A DNA stretch of 64,000 nt, taken from CAWAHD01 sp963781785 (GTDB taxonomy: Bacteria > Planctomycetota > Planctomycetia > Isosphaerales > Isosphaeraceae). The stretch lies in NCBI GenBank assembly GCA_963781785.1, contig CAWAHD010000005.1, positions 2,976,001 through 3,040,000 on the forward strand, in the 5' to 3' direction. Of this stretch, positions 35,419 to 44,783 are shown piece after piece (position 1 is the first letter of the stretch; every line of letters starts with the position of its first letter). The notes beneath the pieces were generated by a model, which worked only from the letters and a program-made list of their open reading frames with translations, made no database searches and had not been told where the DNA came from. The translations under genes and the position numbers were made by a program.

Positions 35419-38400
35419 ATGAGACCACGGGCACTAAATATCGGCTGGCTCTGGGCGATCGGTTTCCTCGGCTTCACCCCGGCGATGGCGCAGGAAAAGC
35501 CATCCTCTGCTCGTCGCCCGGAGCTGTGGGCCATTATCGTGGGGATCGGCGACTACCCGGACCCGAGAATCCTGGACAGCGAGACAGCGGCCGACCAGGC
35601 CGCCAAGGTCCTCAGGTGGTTCCGCGGGGCGGATTGGGACGAAAATCACCAGCTCCTGCTCCGCGATTTCGGCAGCTCAGATCCCGGCACGCCCGAGCAC
35701 CCCGCACCGAATATTCTGCCCAGGAGAGCCAACCTCGACTGGGCGATCCAGGAGTGGCTGTTGCGGAAGAATGCCAAACCCGGCGACACCGTCGTGATCT
35801 ACTTCGCCGGCAGAGCCTCAGCCGTCGTGACGCCCCGCGGACCGAAGATCGAACCCCAGGTCGACTTCTACCTCCTGCCCGTCGATGGCTTCCAGGCCGA
35901 GCCGGCGACGTCGGGCTGGTCTCTGGATCGAGCGGTCGACGATTGCGCCCGACGGCGGATCCAGGTGGTCTGCTGGCTGGCGACAACCTTCCAGGATCGA
36001 ACGCCCCCGGCCGCTGCCCGTCCACCGATCAATCGTCCTGCACCGACGCCCAACCCGATCAGTCACGACTGGCTGCGTCGGCTGACCCGCTGGCCGGGCG
36101 TGACGGCCTGGCTGGCGACCGACCGTCCGCCGGGCATCGGCGAGGCCGCCGATCCCATCGATTCGTTCACCACCGCCCTGGTGGAATCGCTCGGCAAACC
36201 AGAGCAAAAGGACAATCTCGCCGCCAGTCTCAAAAAGCTTCAGCAAGACCCACGGCTCAAACGCCAGGGGTTCCGCTCCATGGGAGGCGTGCCACCGGAC
36301 CTCAGCCTGTGGGCCGGCCAGTTCGGCATGCCAGTCAATCGGCCTTTACCGGAGCTCGTGCTCCAATCTGGGCACGCCGACAGAGTCACAGGGTTGGTCT
36401 CGCCGGCCGACAGCCGCCTGGTGATCTCGGCAAGCATGGATTCAACGGTTCGGGTCTGGTCGACGCGGCAGCGGTCGCTCTTGCACGTGCTCACCGGACA
36501 CATGGTGGGCACGACCGCGCTGGCGCTGAGCGGAAATGATCGGTGGCTGATCAGCGGTGGCGGCCGCGGCGCTGTCCTGGTTCATGACCTCAAGGACTTC
36601 ACCCTGAACCCGGTCCCGAAGCAGCCCCACATCACGCGGGTCTTCCAGATCGCCATGCTCCCGGACGGGTCTCATTTCGTGACGGTCGACAATGATGCCT
36701 CGGCTGCCCTGTGGGACCTGAGCGTCTCGCCGCTGGAGTACAAGCCTTGGCCGGATACGGACCAGGGGATCAAGTGTCGCGAAATCGCCGTCGGAGGCAA
36801 GGGCAAGCTGGGAATGGTGGCGGCACGCACCGGCGACGGCAAGGTCCGGATCTTCGATGCCCGCGGGGGAAACGGGGTCGAGGTTCGCCTTCCCCAGGGC
36901 CGCGCCACCGCCCTGGCCGTCGGTCCCGACGGCCGAACTCTCGCCGTCGGCTTCGAAGACCGTCGGGTCGTGATCGTTGACGTGCACGGTTCTCGCATGG
37001 AAGAGCGCAAAGTCTCCTCCGGACCTGTCCGCGGCCTGGCCTTCTCACCAACCGGCTGGCTGGCCGTCAATCAGAAGAAATGCGTGCAGCTCTTGCGGGT
37101 TTCTCCCGGACAGGACAAGGCCGGCGAGGCGGCCATCGATCTGGTCGACAGGGCGGCCGGCAGCATGAGCCTTTCGCCCGATGGTCGCTACCTGGCCGTC
37201 TGCACCGAGAACATCGGTGCGGTGCTCGCCTGGCGACTCGACAATGAGAACCGGCTGCCGGTCTTCGCCGACCTCAAGGCTCGTGCGTCCTCGGTCGGCT
37301 TCACCGGCGACAGCCGGGCGCTCTTGATCGGCGGGTTCGACGGCTCGGTGGCGACCCGGCCCCTGGACGGAATAAAACGCGGCGCTGAAGTGTCCTGGAC
37401 CACCGCCGCCGACCGAGGCAAGGTCCAGCGCCTGGACAGCGCACCGAGCCGTCGATTCCTGCTCCTGGTCAACGAGATGAACCAGGCCCAGGTCTGGGAC
37501 CTCAAGGACCGCACCTGCCGCCGGCTGCCGGGGACGTGGTCCTCGGGGGCCTTCTTGGGCGACGATGACCTGATCTTGACCATCGCTGCCGACGCCCAGC
37601 GCGATCCGGGCCAGTTGGTCCGGGCCCGCCGCGACGGTGCCAGGATCACGCTGGACCGAGGATTCTTCAGCCGGTCCGACGGAGCCTTCCGCATTAGCGA
37701 GCGCCCTGCCTTCGAAGGGTTGACGCTGTCGCCCGACCGGACACGGGTCGCCGCCACGGCCAGTCCGGCTCAGGTGCCCTTGGTCTGCGTCTGGGACGGG
37801 AAGACCGGAAAGCTGACCCACTGGATCTCACGGATCGAGGACCCGGTCCGCAGCCTGTGCTTCTCATCCGACGGGCGCCACCTGGTCACCGCGGGCGACT
37901 CGCCGGAAGCAAAACTCTGGGACCTGACGGCGACCAAGGGAGAACTCAAAAACCCGTCGATCAGGTTCCTCGACCCTCAAACCCCCAACGTGACTTGCAC
38001 GGCGATCCGCCCCAATCACAACCAGGTGGTTACCGGACACAGCGACGGCCAGGTCAACCTCTGGAGCTGGAAAGATGGGCAGGTGACCGCGGAGATGCAA
38101 CAACTGGTTGCGGGCGCGTTTGCCGGCGCGGTCAAGGCGTTGGCCTTCACGTCCGACGCCCGAACCCTCGCGGCGGCCGGCGACGGAACGGCGATCTGGC
38201 TGGGGACGATGGAGCCGCAACCCGGCGCGATCGGCGATCTGGATCTGCTGCGCCCGCATCACTTCGAACAGATCAATGCACTCCTGGCATGGCCCGATCA
38301 GTCGATTCTGATCAGCGGCAGCGACGACACCTCGGTGAAGTTCTGGGACCTCAAGGCGCGGAAGTTGTGGGGGACGTTCTCCGCTGGTCAGGCACCGGAT

Positions 38401-39849
38401 GGGCCAGGTGAGCCGGCCGACACCGCGCCTTACCGGGACCTCGACTGGGTGCTCTACACACCTGACGGTTTATTCGATGCCACGCCGGAAGGAACCAAGC
38501 TGGTGCGGTTCCGGAACCGTGAGGAAGCCAACCAACTGGCACAGTACGAGGCCACCCACTTCGCTTTCCGGCTCGCCGACCTCCTCTTGAGCGGAAAGCC
38601 CGCCCCGCTGGTCCAGCATGCCGACACGGCGCCCGCTGTGTCAATCATCCCGCCGGTGCGATCCGATTCGGCTCTGCGCGAGACCGAGCTCCAGGTGTCG
38701 CTGGGGGACGCCAAACTGAGGGACGTTCGGCTCTACCACAACGATCGGCCGATCCCGACTGGAATTGACCCCACCAAGCCCGTCCCGACTGAATTCCCCG
38801 TCCGGGTGCATCTGCTCGAAGGCACCAACCGCTTCTACGCTATGGCCAGCCGGGATGGGAGAATCGACAGTCGTTCCGACGAGGTGGAGATTCTTTATGA
38901 CGGCCCGACGGAGGCCGGCCGGATCCATGTTGTTGCGTTGGGGGTCGGCGACTACAAGGCCCGCCGGCTGGGCTACGCGGTGCGAGACGCCGATCAGCTC
39001 AGCAAAGTTCTGCACGCGCGCGGCATCGACCGCAAAGACGAGCCGGGATTCAGCACCGTCCTCCCCGATTCACAGGTCACTCCGCAGAACGTCGAGAAGG
39101 CGTTTGACGAGGTCGCCCGGCGGGTCGAGGATCGGCCCCAGGACACGGTCGTGGTGTTCCTCGCGGGACACACCGGGGTCTTCGACCAGCAGCGGTTCTG
39201 CCTGCTTCTGCCCACGTTCCCCTTCACCGCCGGACAGCCCGAGCAAGCAGTGGCGCGCGATGTAGTCCCCAAAGAAATCTCCGCCGGGCCGATCAACCCG
39301 GACCACGTTCTGCCCTATTCGGTCATCGCGGCCAACCTGATGCGCCTCAAGGCTCTCAACCGCCTTGTGATCGTCGACGCCTGTCAGGCCAAGGCGATCC
39401 TCGAAGACCCGCAAGTTGCCGAGATCCAGAAATGGATGGAAATCGGATCACGGCGGGTCAGGACGTCCTATCTCATGGCGGCGCGGCGGGGCGAGCCAGC
39501 TCTCGAGGTCGACCCGCTTCACCACGGACTCTTCACCTACACTTTGCTCCGCGGCATGGGGGCCATTGATCCCGAAAATGATCCCGAAGAAGTCATCCGC
39601 TTGAAGCTGCCGCTGGATGCCGATTTCGACCGCGACGGCGTCCTCTCCACCAGCGAACTGGAGTCATACGTTGCGCAGAATATGCCGGTGATCGGCGCGC
39701 TCTTTCCCGGACTGGTGGTGCGTCGCGAAGCTGAGCTGCCCGTCGGCAGGCAGAGGACTGCCCCCGCGGATCTGGAGCAGCGAACGAGCCTTCAGACCAC
39801 CAACTTCTCGTTCCCCCTGGTCCCTGTGGCACACCGGCCCGGCCAGTAG
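35419..39849 (+). CDS. Secreted caspase-WD40-caspase protein with EF-hand
   Basis: The product has 1,476 residues with a signal peptide ending PAMAQ. An N-terminal caspase-like domain (LWAIIVGIGDYPDPRI onward, about 30-250) is degenerate: the His loop reads VIYFAGRAS (Arg132) and the nucleophile strand VVCWLATT. A long WD40 propeller region follows (about 310-1000; for example VISASMDSTVRVWS, LISGSDDTSVKFWDL). A second caspase domain (about 1,170-1,400) has an intact dyad: FLAGHTG (His1251) and VIVDACQA (Cys1322). Shortly after lies a perfect EF-hand loop, DFDRDGVLSTSE (1402-1413), suggesting calcium binding. It is 142 bp downstream of the kinase in the same direction. A protease regulated by its propeller and pseudo-domain is inferred; substrates are unknown. 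Confidence 0.85.
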   Translation: MRPRALNIGWLWAIGFLGFTPAMAQEKPSSARRPELWAIIVGIGDYPDPRILDSETAADQAAKVLRWFRGADWDENHQLLLRDFGSSDPGTPEHPAPNILPRRANLDWAIQEWLLRKNAKPGDTVVIYFAGRASAVVTPRGPKIEPQVDFYLLPVDGFQAEPATSGWSLDRAVDDCARRRIQVVCWLATTFQDRTPPAAARPPINRPAPTPNPISHDWLRRLTRWPGVTAWLATDRPPGIGEAADPIDSFTTALVESLGKPEQKDNLAASLKKLQQDPRLKRQGFRSMGGVPPDLSLWAGQFGMPVNRPLPELVLQSGHADRVTGLVSPADSRLVISASMDSTVRVWSTRQRSLLHVLTGHMVGTTALALSGNDRWLISGGGRGAVLVHDLKDFTLNPVPKQPHITRVFQIAMLPDGSHFVTVDNDASAALWDLSVSPLEYKPWPDTDQGIKCREIAVGGKGKLGMVAARTGDGKVRIFDARGGNGVEVRLPQGRATALAVGPDGRTLAVGFEDRRVVIVDVHGSRMEERKVSSGPVRGLAFSPTGWLAVNQKKCVQLLRVSPGQDKAGEAAIDLVDRAAGSMSLSPDGRYLAVCTENIGAVLAWRLDNENRLPVFADLKARASSVGFTGDSRALLIGGFDGSVATRPLDGIKRGAEVSWTTAADRGKVQRLDSAPSRRFLLLVNEMNQAQVWDLKDRTCRRLPGTWSSGAFLGDDDLILTIAADAQRDPGQLVRARRDGARITLDRGFFSRSDGAFRISERPAFEGLTLSPDRTRVAATASPAQVPLVCVWDGKTGKLTHWISRIEDPVRSLCFSSDGRHLVTAGDSPEAKLWDLTATKGELKNPSIRFLDPQTPNVTCTAIRPNHNQVVTGHSDGQVNLWSWKDGQVTAEMQQLVAGAFAGAVKALAFTSDARTLAAAGDGTAIWLGTMEPQPGAIGDLDLLRPHHFEQINALLAWPDQSILISGSDDTSVKFWDLKARKLWGTFSAGQAPDGPGEPADTAPYRDLDWVLYTPDGLFDATPEGTKLVRFRNREEANQLAQYEATHFAFRLADLLLSGKPAPLVQHADTAPAVSIIPPVRSDSALRETELQVSLGDAKLRDVRLYHNDRPIPTGIDPTKPVPTEFPVRVHLLEGTNRFYAMASRDGRIDSRSDEVEILYDGPTEAGRIHVVALGVGDYKARRLGYAVRDADQLSKVLHARGIDRKDEPGFSTVLPDSQVTPQNVEKAFDEVARRVEDRPQDTVVVFLAGHTGVFDQQRFCLLLPTFPFTAGQPEQAVARDVVPKEISAGPINPDHVLPYSVIAANLMRLKALNRLVIVDACQAKAILEDPQVAEIQKWMEIGSRRVRTSYLMAARRGEPALEVDPLHHGLFTYTLLRGMGAIDPENDPEEVIRLKLPLDADFDRDGVLSTSELESYVAQNMPVIGALFPGLVVRREAELPVGRQRTAPADLEQRTSLQTTNFSFPLVPVAHRPGQ

Positions 39850-39948
39850 ATCGAACCGGCACGAATTGATCGCGACGACGACCACTTCCACGCGATAGAG
39901 ACCGCCCTTCCCCGTGTGATCGACCACCGGCGAGTCGACGCGTCAATC

Positions 39949-42900
39949 TCAAGGCCGAGCAAACGACGTTCGCGGATCAACCTCGACAGGTATGAACGCG
40001 TCGGCCTCCTGGTTTCGGCTGCTGGCATCCTGAACTCCCTGATGCACCGCTCTGCGGAACTCCTCGAGAGTGAACGGCGCACTGCGATCTTTCCGGCTCG
40101 CGGCAGCCCCCGCGCCCTGGAAAGCACTGAGGATTCCCTCGGCGAACAAGCTCTGCTCCTTCGCGCTGTCCACCCCGCTCGGCCCTTCCTTGGAGGCCAC
40201 GAAGGTGATCACTCGCCGCTCGCGCTGCAACTGTCGAACCCACGGCTTGATATTGCTCTTGAATCCGTTCTCGGGAAGCTCGTGCACGCCGTCGAGGAAG
40301 AGCACTACCCGGCAGCCGTAGTCTGTCAGGCGACCGAGCAGATCGGAGACATCCCGGGCCGAGATCATCGGCCGGGGAATCGGCATGCGATCCGGACCGG
40401 TATCGCAAGTGGCAATCATCGCGTTCTCGCCGAACTCCAATACGTGCGAAGTAATTACGAGCGCCACGATGTCCCCTTTCTGCAGACGCTTGGCCTGCAG
40501 CTCTGCCTCCAACTGGTTCAGCGTCTGGTCGACCGACGCGGCGAGAGCCTGTTTTCCGGTCCAGGTGATCCTGTCGCCGGGTGCGTTCTGAAGGGTCCTG
40601 GCACCATCGGGCGAGACCAGATGCTCGGCGAGGAATTCGGTCAGAGCCTGGACGTCCTTGTCGGCGTACTGGATCGGAGGCAGAAGTTTGGGATTCTGCG
40701 ACGTCTCGTTGCCGAGGCCGAAAACGAGCAGGCGAGGACTGGGCGGTACAACGGGCGCCGGAATGTCCGCCGGCGGCGGATTGTACACGATATCGATCGT
40801 TTCCGTCCGTTGCTTGCCGTTCTGGTTCGCAGCCTGAACGGCCAGGCGAACCCTGCGTCTGGGTACCAGCTCGACCTGGATGTTTTCGGTCACCTCGGGT
40901 CTGGGCGGACCCAGCGCCGCAAGCTCGAACAAGCGCTCGTCGAAGATCACGCGGCGTTCTGTGATGGTCGACGAGCCCTGCGCCTTGATGCTCAGGCCCA
41001 GCCGGGGATTGGGCACGTTGACCGTCCAGACCACACCGGGCGCCGGAAGGCGGATTCCTCCCTGCACCGAAGTGAAGACGATCCGGGGGGGCTGGTCGTC
41101 GTACACCTCCGTCCGCTGCGCCTGCGCCAGGCCGACCCTCTGCCAGATCCGATCCAGCACACCGGGTTGAAGCATGGTCTTCGCATAGGTGCTGATCGGA
41201 AAGAAATCACTCGGACGCGGCGACCGGAACTCGGCATTGATGTGCCAGCCCAGAAACCGGGAGTCTCCCTCGATCGACGTGTCATAGAACCCCTGCGGCG
41301 TCCAGACGACCCATTCCTTATCCACGCCCAGCATGAGCGTGAGCGCGGGGCTGTTACGCTTGGTCGAAAGCGTCGGCGGCATTTCCAGGTTAATGGCACG
41401 GGCCGATGGGATCGACACGGTTCGCCGGAACCAGATGGCGATCGAATCGAGACCGGGTCTCAGCTCGTCGAGCAGTCCTGCGCCCTTCGCCATCGGCTCA
41501 GGCGGATAAAACGTGGCTGCGGAACGTCCCGAGGCGATGCCTAACCTGACGATCATGTCGCCGGGGCACAGCCCCATGCTCGCGGCGAATCCCCTCGGTT
41601 CGATCTTGGCGACGACCCAGTTCCCATCAGGGCGCTGCTGAAATGTAGCACCGAAAGCCGGTCGCGTGTCACAGCCTTCCAGCGGGTAGAGCATGATCGT
41701 CTGATCGAGTGAGCTGCTGGCCAGCCAGCGGCCGTCCGGCGAGGCGACCAGCGACACGACCGGGCTGCTGTGACCGGCAAAGACTCGGGTGCGGCGACCT
41801 GTTTCGAGATCATAGACCACCACCCCCGACTCGCACCCGACCGCGACGGTCGGGCGCGGATGGCCCGGACCGGGTGGTATCATCGCGTGCGACCACCAGA
41901 GCCTCTCCGTGATGCCATCGAGATCCGAAGACCATCGCCGGCCGTCCTGATTCACGGCCTCCAGCCTGTACTGGTTGATGCTTCCCACCATGGTCCAGAG
42001 GTTATAGCTTTTGATGGCCCCGCGGAACTGGTCGCGAGGGAGTTTTCGAGTCCTCCGCCGTCCGAGGTCGAAAGCATCGAACGACGGAGAGTCGGCGGGA
42101 TTGAGAGCGGCACGGGTGAAACCGATAGTCTGGCTGTCCGCAGTGAATCCCAGATCAAAGGGAGTGCTGCCGTGGCCCTTCAATTCCAGCGGAGGCGTTT
42201 CCAGGTTTCCCATTTCCTGAATGAAGATCGATTGTGCCGGTCCCCCGGCGTAGGCCAGCCGGTCTCCGTTGGGACTGAATGCCAGGCCGCGAACCAGCCC
42301 GGGCACCCGCCACCGGCGGATCAGGTTCCCGTCTGGCATGGCGCGTAGCTCCACGTCGCACGCCATGGTCATCGCGTCGATGGAATCGGCCCTGTCCGTC
42401 TTGTGGCTCACGGCCAGCCGGCCGTCAGGGGAGAAAGTCAGGAACTCGACAGGGCCCTGCGCCGCGGCGGGGGGAAGCCCGACCGGATTGATCTGGGAGA
42501 GATTGCCGGCGTCAAACCGAAACAGCTCGCCGCTCTCACGGCCCACCACGATAAAACGCCCATCTGGACTGAAGCCCAGCGTATTGATCGCGCCGAGATT
42601 CGGGACGCTTCCGATGTCTACTTGCGCGCCAGTCGCGACGTTCCACAGCCGCACGGAGCCGTCACCGCCGGTCGTTGCCAGTCGAAGTCCATTCGGGCTG
42701 AAAGCCAGCGCGCGGACGTCGCGCGTGTGCCCCCGAAGAACAGCGCGCTGTTCGCGCACTACTGTACGGGGACGAAACACGGGATCCTGCGCGCCCGGCA
42801 CAGGAACGTCCCAGAGAATCACGGTCGTGTCATTGCTCCCGGAAGCGAGGAGCCGGCCGCTCGGATCGAAGGCGAGGCAGAGCACCGAGTCGCGATGGCC

Positions 42901-43332
42901 GATCTCCTGTGGCGGGTTATTGGGGGGCAGAACGAGCCGCGCTACCACATCGCCGCTGGGAATCCGCCCCGCTCCGGCCGGGTCCCGCTCGACTCCAGGA
43001 ACGCGGAAGATGGTCAGATCTCCTCGAGTGGCCTGGACCCCGTAACCACCCACCGCGAGGAACGATTCGCCCGTGCCATCGGGTTTGGTGATCGCAAGGG
43101 CGAAGATGATACCCACGGGTCCCCGCCAGATCGGAGGACGGATCGACCGCGCGAGCCTGGCGCCGTCGTGGAAATCCCATACCTTCACGACCTTGTCTTC
43201 GCCCCCGCTGAGCAGTGTGAAACCATCTTGCCAGATCAGGCTGCGCACCGGGGCGTGATGTCCTCCGGTCTCGACCATCAGGATCGGTTTCTTGAAATTC
43301 TTCACCTCGTCCTGCGACCTGGCATTCGTCAC
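39949..43332 (-). CDS. WD40-PDZ-pseudocaspase protein, N-terminus uncertain
   Basis: The frame from a GTG at 43332 encodes 1,127 residues. WD40 blades occupy about 20-560 (LLSGGEDKVVKVWDF, LASGSNDTTVILWDV, LATTGGDGSVRLWNV). A PDZ-like segment follows (VVAKIEPRGFAASMGLCPGDMIVRL), then beta-sandwich sequence and a C-terminal caspase-like domain (LLVFGLGNETSQN onward). The His position is plausible (ITSHVLEF, His963) but the nucleophile loop reads LFLDGVHEL, with Val1016 where Cys is expected, so it is probably inactive. The frame upstream of 43332 encodes a good signal peptide (FAILLALGFGFLFL) but has no start codon before a stop, so the 5' end is probably misread or uses an unusual start. It converges on the caspase-WD40-caspase gene. 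Confidence 0.75.
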   Translation of the reverse strand: MTNARSQDEVKNFKKPILMVETGGHHAPVRSLIWQDGFTLLSGGEDKVVKVWDFHDGARLARSIRPPIWRGPVGIIFALAITKPDGTGESFLAVGGYGVQATRGDLTIFRVPGVERDPAGAGRIPSGDVVARLVLPPNNPPQEIGHRDSVLCLAFDPSGRLLASGSNDTTVILWDVPVPGAQDPVFRPRTVVREQRAVLRGHTRDVRALAFSPNGLRLATTGGDGSVRLWNVATGAQVDIGSVPNLGAINTLGFSPDGRFIVVGRESGELFRFDAGNLSQINPVGLPPAAAQGPVEFLTFSPDGRLAVSHKTDRADSIDAMTMACDVELRAMPDGNLIRRWRVPGLVRGLAFSPNGDRLAYAGGPAQSIFIQEMGNLETPPLELKGHGSTPFDLGFTADSQTIGFTRAALNPADSPSFDAFDLGRRRTRKLPRDQFRGAIKSYNLWTMVGSINQYRLEAVNQDGRRWSSDLDGITERLWWSHAMIPPGPGHPRPTVAVGCESGVVVYDLETGRRTRVFAGHSSPVVSLVASPDGRWLASSSLDQTIMLYPLEGCDTRPAFGATFQQRPDGNWVVAKIEPRGFAASMGLCPGDMIVRLGIASGRSAATFYPPEPMAKGAGLLDELRPGLDSIAIWFRRTVSIPSARAINLEMPPTLSTKRNSPALTLMLGVDKEWVVWTPQGFYDTSIEGDSRFLGWHINAEFRSPRPSDFFPISTYAKTMLQPGVLDRIWQRVGLAQAQRTEVYDDQPPRIVFTSVQGGIRLPAPGVVWTVNVPNPRLGLSIKAQGSSTITERRVIFDERLFELAALGPPRPEVTENIQVELVPRRRVRLAVQAANQNGKQRTETIDIVYNPPPADIPAPVVPPSPRLLVFGLGNETSQNPKLLPPIQYADKDVQALTEFLAEHLVSPDGARTLQNAPGDRITWTGKQALAASVDQTLNQLEAELQAKRLQKGDIVALVITSHVLEFGENAMIATCDTGPDRMPIPRPMISARDVSDLLGRLTDYGCRVVLFLDGVHELPENGFKSNIKPWVRQLQRERRVITFVASKEGPSGVDSAKEQSLFAEGILSAFQGAGAAASRKDRSAPFTLEEFRRAVHQGVQDASSRNQEADAFIPVEVDPRTSFARP

Positions 43333-44184
43333 TTGCAGGAAAAGAAACCCAAACCCAAGCGCCAGAAGGATAGCAAATCGCGAAGTCCTAACGGAGCCGG
43401 AACGGCCGGTCCGGCTGGGACGTGTTCAGCAGTCGCGCGGCTCGGCAGTATTGGGTCCACGCTCTCAACCCTTGGCTGGCCTTCAACATCGGTGTCAAGC
43501 CTCCGTCCCCGTACAACTCGGGCTCATTGGGGCGCCTCCCCTCGCGCGAGCAGGTAATCCAGCTGAACCGGGTCTAGACTCCGTCGTTCCGCAAGCCTGA
43601 ACCACGCGTTCCGGTCTTCCACCTTCCATCATGATCCAGGATTGCTATTGTTTAAAGTGTTCAGACGGGTTTGTATCGAATAAACACGGGTCCGCTGCCG
43701 ACCCGCGCGGACTTCTTGTTTTTTTTGGTGCGAGGCTTCACGTCATGTGATACTATCTCGCCGAGGTGAATGGGACACTGAAAACGACCGCGAGCGGCGA
43801 TCAGTGAACCGATTAACAGAAGGCAGTGATTTTTCTTGGTGATTCGAGTCCGGTCTTCGTCCATGCGGCGTACAGAACAACGAAGGATCGAGTCACGAAC
43901 AGGACCGGCACTGGGAGGATTTTCAGCTTCCGCGCCGCCGCGATGGAGCGATCCATTGAGGCGACCTCCTTGATATCGGCGGATCGACGATGTCGGTCTC
44001 GGCGGTCGGACCGTGACGATTCTTGTCAGATGTTCGTGTCTCCGCGAATGAGGGAGTCGTTCACCCTCACGGTTTCTCCGATACGTTCAGGGTTGAAGGA
44101 ACCTGAGCCGCGTTGTGAGGCCCCGGATTCAGGTTCTCGAGTAGACTCAGCTCCCTTTCGATTTCCTGGTATGAGGAGTCAACG
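43333..44184. other. Intergenic region before the first hcp gene
   Basis: It begins with signal-peptide-like coding sequence belonging to the preceding minus-strand gene (to about 43400). From about 43797 it is the left flank of the duplicated hcp segment. The promoter of hcp should lie here, but no consensus element stands out. Open frames in this stretch resemble nothing known. Confidence 0.4.
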
Positions 44185-44661
44185 ATGCCCATTTACGTGC
44201 AGTACGGCAGTATCGCTGGCGATGTCACTGCCGCGGGACATGCGAAGTGGATCGAGGTAAATAGTTTCCAGTGGGGTGTCGGACGCGGCATCAGCAGCCC
44301 CACCGGCGGTTCGTCCGACCGCGAGGCAAGCGCTCCATCGGTCAGCGAGATCGTTGTCACGAAGCCCACCGACGTTTCTTCGACCAAGCTGTTCAACGAG
44401 TCGCTTCAAGGCGAAGGTCAGAATGTCACGATTGACTTCTGCAAAACCGACAAGGGCCAGTTGGAGGTTTACATGACGTACACCCTGACCGACTGCATGA
44501 TCAGCGGTTTCTCGGTGTCCAGTGGGGGCGACAGGCCTCAGGAGTCGCTTTCGTTCAACTTCACCAAGATCGAGTACAAGAGCACCGCGCAGGGAGCCGC
44601 TGGTGACGCCGGCAGTCCCGACTCGGTCACCTACGACGTCGCACAGGCCAAGGTTGTCTGA
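44185..44661 (+). CDS. hcp: Type VI secretion tube protein Hcp, copy A
   Basis: The product has 158 residues, the usual size of Hcp1-family proteins: starts MPIYVQYGSIAGDVT, with KWIEVNSFQWGVGRGI, VSEIVVTKPTDVSSTKLF and a C-terminal ESLSFNFTKIEYKS strand. Hcp hexamers stack into the inner tube ejected by the sheath and also carry effectors. A GAGGAG-like ribosome site lies just before the ATG. It lies about 850 bp from the WD40-pseudocaspase gene. It is nearly identical to the copy at 50392 (residue 20 Ala here, Thr there; residue 51 Ala here, Thr there). Confidence 0.92.
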   Translation: MPIYVQYGSIAGDVTAAGHAKWIEVNSFQWGVGRGISSPTGGSSDREASAPSVSEIVVTKPTDVSSTKLFNESLQGEGQNVTIDFCKTDKGQLEVYMTYTLTDCMISGFSVSSGGDRPQESLSFNFTKIEYKSTAQGAAGDAGSPDSVTYDVAQAKVV

Positions 44662-44685
44662 AAACGGAACAGTTCATTCGCGGCT

Positions 44686-44708
44686 TGGCCCGGCCTCATG
44701 CCGGGCCA
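44686..44708 (+). terminator. Stem-loop after hcp copy A
   Basis: TGGCCCGGC and GCCGGGCCA form a perfect 9-bp stem with loop CTCAT, 25 bases after the hcp stop. Copy B has the same loop with an 8-bp core stem at 50889-50909 although the surrounding bases differ, so the structure is kept. No T-tract follows. Confidence 0.55.
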
Positions 44709-44783
44709 GGCCCCTGACCGCACGATCAGTGGTTGCGCGGGCACCACTCTGTGAGTGAGGCTGTTCCTCGAACGTCTTTCGAT

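Noticed and set aside
39916..43557. Plus-strand frames of 542 and 384 codons
   Set aside because: They are antisense to the WD40-pseudocaspase gene, with Arg/Gly-rich composition and no domains.
43826..44260. Plus-strand frame upstream of and overlapping hcp copy A
   Set aside because: It overlaps the hcp start in another frame, and the counterpart in copy B is disrupted, so it is not conserved as protein.
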